Origin: Zetaproteobacteria bacterium CG1_02_55_237
GTDB lineage: Bacteria; Pseudomonadota; Zetaproteobacteria; Mariprofundales; Mariprofundaceae
Direction: 5' to 3'
DNA length: 64,000 bases
Assembly (NCBI GenBank): GCA_001871195.1
Contig: MNXA01000009.1
Coordinates: 1 to 64,000 of the forward strand
The notes under the pieces are model-generated. The model worked only from the letters and a program-made list of their open reading frames with translations, had not been told where the DNA came from and ran no database searches. This document shows positions 60,819 to 64,000 of the stretch, in pieces. The stretch's first letter is position 1; each line of letters begins with the position of its first letter. Made by a program: the position numbers and the translations under genes.

Positions 60819-61126
60819 AAAAGAATCTTGTGCTGGTAGTTCATGCCAATATGCAGCATGGCCTGGCCGACCAGCTGCGCAGCATGGCGTGCGTCAGCGG
60901 CTTCACCTTTAGCGATGTGCAGGGACATGGTGCCAGGGATGCCAGAGATGCCTTCCTCTCCATGCGCGACAAGGTGGTGGGTTATACCCCGCATATCCGG
61001 GTGGAAATCCTGCTTGAGGATGAAGACATCCCGACCGTGCTGGAGCAATTGCAGAATGCCGTCAAGCATGCACGGGACCAGGGTATCTACTGGGTCATGC
61101 CCGTCGAACAGTCAGGGCGACTGTAG
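60815..61126 (+). CDS. P-II-like protein associated with metal efflux (DUF3240/CzcP type)
   Basis: The protein has 103 residues. VLVVHANMQHGLADQLRSMACVSG, then HGARDARDAFLSMRDKVVGYTPHIRVEILLEDED, is the ferredoxin-like fold found beside CusA-type pumps and related to P-II and CutA proteins. It may sense metal or nucleotide and tune the pump (inference). It overlaps the pump gene by 4 bases and is the last gene of the operon. Confidence 0.78.
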   Translation: MKKNLVLVVHANMQHGLADQLRSMACVSGFTFSDVQGHGARDARDAFLSMRDKVVGYTPHIRVEILLEDEDIPTVLEQLQNAVKHARDQGIYWVMPVEQSGRL

Positions 61127-61134
61127 CGTCATAA

Positions 61135-61293
61135 CTATGCGATAGATCGTTCCATCATTACGTTTTTGGAAATCCAAAGGACGAAGAACTGCTGCTTCTG
61201 ATACCTTATCTGGAACAGCTAAGGAATGCAGACAACATTCGCCGGATGGAAAAACGCGGTTGGCGTAGCAGTCAAAGGGAAATCAAACATTAG
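61135..61293 (+). pseudogene. HAD-phosphatase 3' fragment beyond the efflux operon
   Basis: The frame open from 61135 to TAG 61291-61293 encodes VFGNPKDEELLLL and IPYLEQLRNADNIRRMEKRGWR, the last third of a NIF-type HAD phosphatase. The GNPKDEEL stretch is the part lost from the left copy at 56072. There is no start codon in context. It is probably the original 3' end of the gene that the efflux module interrupted. Confidence 0.72.
61183..61265 (+). repeat. Direct repeat of HAD-gene 3' end, right copy
   Basis: This matches 56126-56208 at 70 of 83 bases. Most differences fall in third codon positions, so both were protein-coding when they diverged. Confidence 0.88.
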
Positions 61294-61343
61294 GCCATTT
61301 CTGAAATGAGGCAGCCCGGAATAGATCTATTTGAACGCCCCTG

Positions 61344-63599
61344 CTAAGAATCGGATTCCATATCATGCGTGGACAATAACGGCATGACATAGGCCAGATT
61401 GATCGCGCCCTCCCTGGCTTTTCCAAGGGCCATTTCAGCCATTGAAGTCATCCCTGCCTGGCGTGCAGCCTTATTGATCTGCGCCTCCGAGCTGTTGAGC
61501 GAAATCAGGCGGGCAATATCCTCATTCACCAGCAACAGTTCATAGACGAGCACGCGCCCGCCCACACCACTGTTATGGCAGGCCTTACAGCCCTCGGATT
61601 TGTACGCAGGCCCATCATAGTCGAATCCATATCTGTTCAGTTGCGCAATCAGATCATCTTCCGGCGCAATCTCAATGCGGCACTCCGTGCAAAGACGGGG
61701 GAGCAAATGCTGCGCCATTACCCCTTTAACCGTATCGGCAACCAGGAAGGGCTCCACCCCCATATTAATCAGGCGCGGGAAAGCCCCCGCCGCATCATTG
61801 GTGTGCAGGGATGACAGCATCATGTGCCCGGTCATCGCTGCCTCAACGGCAATCTGCGCCGTTTCCTGATCGCGTATTTCACCGACCATCAGAATATCCG
61901 GGTCGTGGCGCAACAGGTTGCGCAGTGCGCGCGCGAAGGTGAAACCAATCGCTGAATTGATCTGGACCTGATTAATGCCGGGAATCTTGCCTTCGACAGG
62001 ATCTTCAACCGAAATTAACCTGCGAGGCAGGGTTGTCAAACTGGCCATGGCTGCCAGCAGGGTTGTTGATTTGCCACTTCCTGTAGGCCCCGTGACCAGA
62101 AAAAACCCATTTGCACTTCGGATAATCTGGTTGATCGCTTTCGCATGCGCATCGCTAAGCCCCAACTCCTCCAGACGCATCGGTTTGTTTCCCTTATCGA
62201 GAATACGCAGGACAGCCGATTGACCGAGAAGCCCCGGCATAACGGAAACGCGGAATTCCACCTCTCGCCCGCTGGCGCGCATCTGAATGCGGCCATCCTG
62301 AGGCAGGCGATGCTCGGAAATATCCATGCCGGCCACAATCTTGATGCGCGAAAGCATCGGCCTGAGCGCCATCTCAGACACCAACATGTATTGCTGCAAC
62401 AGGCCATTGACCCTGAAATCAATACGCGTGGCGCCTTCTACGGGGAAGATATGAATATCGCTGGCCTTGGCGGCAACACCATCAAGAATCGTACGGTTGA
62501 CCAACCGGACAATAGGCGCCTTTTCCGCCTCGCTAACCTGGGTCTGCTCCAGTTCACTTGCATCATCCTCAGCAACACTGGTCAGCTCAACATCCAGTTC
62601 ATCATCATCCTGACCCTCAGGTCCATAAAGCTCCTCAATCAGGCCGGTCACCTGCTCTCTGGTTGCAAACACCGGGATAACACGATGATTCGAGTGGAAG
62701 GAAATATCTTCGATGATACCCAGATTCCCCGGGTCGGTAAGGGCTACAATCAGCTTTTTATCGTCCACGAATATGGGTAGCAGAAAATGTTTTCTGGCCA
62801 TGGAAGGCGCAACCATATTGCGGGCTTCAAGACTCGGTGTGATATGCGCCAAATCGATGAAACGCATCCTCAGCTTAATGGCCATGGCGATTAACATCGC
62901 CTCTTCTGTAATCACACCTGATTCAACTAGAATCTCGCCGAGGCGTTTGCCTTTTGCCTTCTTCTGTTTTTCCAGCGCGTCCAGTAATTGAGCCTCGGTG
63001 ATCAGGCCCTCGGCAACGAGCACCTCACCGACCATAAGACGTTGCTTCTTGTTCTTGCCGGATGTAGGCACATCAAGGATACTTTCTTCCAGGTCCTGCT
63101 TGCTGATCTTGCCATCATCAACAAGGATATCGCCCACTCGACGGGCACGTAGCGCCTTCTGCTCCTGAACAGCCTTCTCAATGCTGGCGGTATCCGCGAG
63201 ATTTTCCTTATCAAGAATCGTCCCGATCAAATCTGTGAGCTCTCGGGACTTCACACCCTCCGAGACAAAATAAATCCTCTGGATGGGCGAATTGTCTTCC
63301 TGCGGCGTGGCCATAAAGCCTTCAAATTCGACTTCATTGGGCAATACCCGCATAACGAATTCGTCTCCGCTGACGGTGACGATGCGCTCAATCACTTCAC
63401 TGGGAAGTCTTTTATAACGGGGTAAACCAGCCTGCACCAGGAAGGAAACGCAACAAACATCCTTCAGGGAAATATTCTCCACCTCACCCCTGCGGATAAT
63501 CGAGACCTGTCCCTGCTGCGGATTAAAGGCGTTATGCAAGCTCCCTTTAAGCTTTGTCCCGTCCCTGAGCAGTATGACCACATCCTGTAATTTAGACAT
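61344..63599 (-). CDS. GspE/PilB-family secretion ATPase with MshEN domains
   Basis: From ATG 63599 (GGAAGGG upstream) the product has 751 residues. An unusual N-terminal domain of about 130 residues (VVILLRDGTKLKGSL) precedes two MshEN-type units (RRVGDILVDDGKI and GEVLVAEGLI with KRLGEILVESGVI), which in MshE bind c-di-GMP. Then comes the ATPase: Walker A GPTGSGKST near 515, Asp box LRHDPDILMVGEIRD, His box MLSSLHTND, and a C4 zinc site (LCTEC...CKAC). It powers type II secretion or type IV pilus assembly. No partner pil or gsp gene is in the window. Confidence 0.9.
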   Translation of the reverse strand: MSKLQDVVILLRDGTKLKGSLHNAFNPQQGQVSIIRRGEVENISLKDVCCVSFLVQAGLPRYKRLPSEVIERIVTVSGDEFVMRVLPNEVEFEGFMATPQEDNSPIQRIYFVSEGVKSRELTDLIGTILDKENLADTASIEKAVQEQKALRARRVGDILVDDGKISKQDLEESILDVPTSGKNKKQRLMVGEVLVAEGLITEAQLLDALEKQKKAKGKRLGEILVESGVITEEAMLIAMAIKLRMRFIDLAHITPSLEARNMVAPSMARKHFLLPIFVDDKKLIVALTDPGNLGIIEDISFHSNHRVIPVFATREQVTGLIEELYGPEGQDDDELDVELTSVAEDDASELEQTQVSEAEKAPIVRLVNRTILDGVAAKASDIHIFPVEGATRIDFRVNGLLQQYMLVSEMALRPMLSRIKIVAGMDISEHRLPQDGRIQMRASGREVEFRVSVMPGLLGQSAVLRILDKGNKPMRLEELGLSDAHAKAINQIIRSANGFFLVTGPTGSGKSTTLLAAMASLTTLPRRLISVEDPVEGKIPGINQVQINSAIGFTFARALRNLLRHDPDILMVGEIRDQETAQIAVEAAMTGHMMLSSLHTNDAAGAFPRLINMGVEPFLVADTVKGVMAQHLLPRLCTECRIEIAPEDDLIAQLNRYGFDYDGPAYKSEGCKACHNSGVGGRVLVYELLLVNEDIARLISLNSSEAQINKAARQAGMTSMAEMALGKAREGAINLAYVMPLLSTHDMESDS

Positions 63600-63678
63600 A
63601 TTCCCTTCCATCGGTTTGCTTCATAGGTGTGATGTAGCATGAATGACAAGGAACCGCAACCTGAAGCCCCCCTGCAGA

Positions 63679-63984
63679 TCACATATCCGAGCGTGATGTA
63701 ATCTCGATCAGGTGATAACCGAATTGGGTTTTCACCGGTCCATGCACCTTGTGCAATTCGCCGGTAAAGACCACATCGTTGAACTCCTTAACCATCTGTC
63801 GCTCACGGAAGGTGCCCAGATCGCCACCCTTCTTGCCCGAAGGACAACTGGAATGTTGTTTGGCCAGTTCTGCAAAATCGGCGCCTTGTTCAATCTCCGC
63901 CTTCAGCGCTTCACACTGCTCACGATCCTTGACCAGAATATGCCGTGCCGATGCAGTTTTTCGCTTACCACCCCAACCGAACAT
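63679..63984 (-). CDS. Parvulin-type peptidyl-prolyl isomerase
   Basis: The protein has 101 residues, a single rotamase domain close to PpiC of E. coli (93 residues): SARHILVKDREQCEALKAEIEQG, SSCPSGKKGGDLGTF and FGYHLIEI. It lacks a signal peptide, so it acts in the cytoplasm on proline isomerisation. A short basic leader (FGWGGKRKT) precedes the domain. It lies 80 bases before the secretion ATPase on the same strand, possibly one transcript. Confidence 0.9.
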   Translation of the reverse strand: MFGWGGKRKTASARHILVKDREQCEALKAEIEQGADFAELAKQHSSCPSGKKGGDLGTFRERQMVKEFNDVVFTGELHKVHGPVKTQFGYHLIEITSRSDM

Positions 63985-64000
63985 AAAACCCTCCTTGGTT

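Noticed and set aside
1-64000. CRISPR arrays, rRNA genes, riboswitches
   Set aside because: No regularly spaced repeats, rRNA segments or recognisable riboswitch cores (including preQ1 before queE and T-box before leuS) were seen.

Overview
The window looks like a chromosome segment of a Gram-negative pseudomonadotan. It has tol-pal, lptE, an AsmA-type protein, RND efflux and an outer-membrane barrel. The gene mix (nitric oxide reductase, several c-di-GMP proteins, sucrose synthesis as osmolyte metabolism, an ectoine-gene remnant, DUF1015) fits a marine or brackish, microaerobic organism. A zetaproteobacterium of the Mariprofundus kind is a reasonable guess, but that is inference; no rRNA or phylogenetic marker was compared.

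Layout. 1-1641: the start of an IS transposase next to a histidine kinase that seems to have lost its 5' end. 1732-6507: housekeeping genes (universal stress protein, pyrD, secreted nuclease, M48 lipoprotein, glycosyltransferase). 6777-9850: a decaying signalling locus, with a KaiC gene reduced to 42 codons joined to a multi-PAS diguanylate cyclase broken by one in-frame amber codon. 10113-18364: hrpA, a radical SAM protein and mfd. 18405-20003: a PAS/HD-GYP protein. 20150-23401: a nitric oxide reductase cluster with an FNR/Dnr-type palindrome in front and a Dnr-like regulator behind. 23457-24545: serB. 24546-29072: a two-gene secreted module (coiled-coil protein and von Willebrand A protein) lying between two copies of the 3' end of serB. 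29257-30539: an orphan contractile-tail-tube-like protein and an outer-membrane barrel.

30693-37752 (minus strand): a compact sucrose operon in the order ectA remnant, galU, sucrose-phosphate synthase, sucrose-phosphate phosphatase, fructokinase, amylosucrase. It can make sucrose from UDP-glucose and fructose-6-phosphate, store its glucose as glucan, and recycle the fructose. 37825-39944: DUF1015 and DUF455 genes. 40056-44180: tolB-pal-cpoB followed by queE-queC. 44261-50424: a methyltransferase, a YciO/Sua5 protein, an AsmA protein, a phosphoglycolate-phosphatase-like HAD protein, and a REC-EAL protein. 50498-50573: tRNA-Ala(CGC). 50627-55907 (minus strand): leuS-lptE-holA-bioA. 56072-61293: an efflux operon (outer-membrane factor, heavy-metal-type RND pump, P-II-like protein, no adaptor gene) lying between two remnants of one HAD-phosphatase gene. 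61344-63984: a GspE/PilB-type ATPase with MshEN domains and a parvulin.

The most interesting theme is that two unrelated cargo modules (24.5-29.1 kb and 56.2-61.2 kb) each sit between a gene's 3' end and a second, slightly diverged copy of that same 3' end, with no integrase in either. A second theme is decay: truncated or interrupted genes at 307, 6777, 9128, 29073, 37477, 56072 and 61135.
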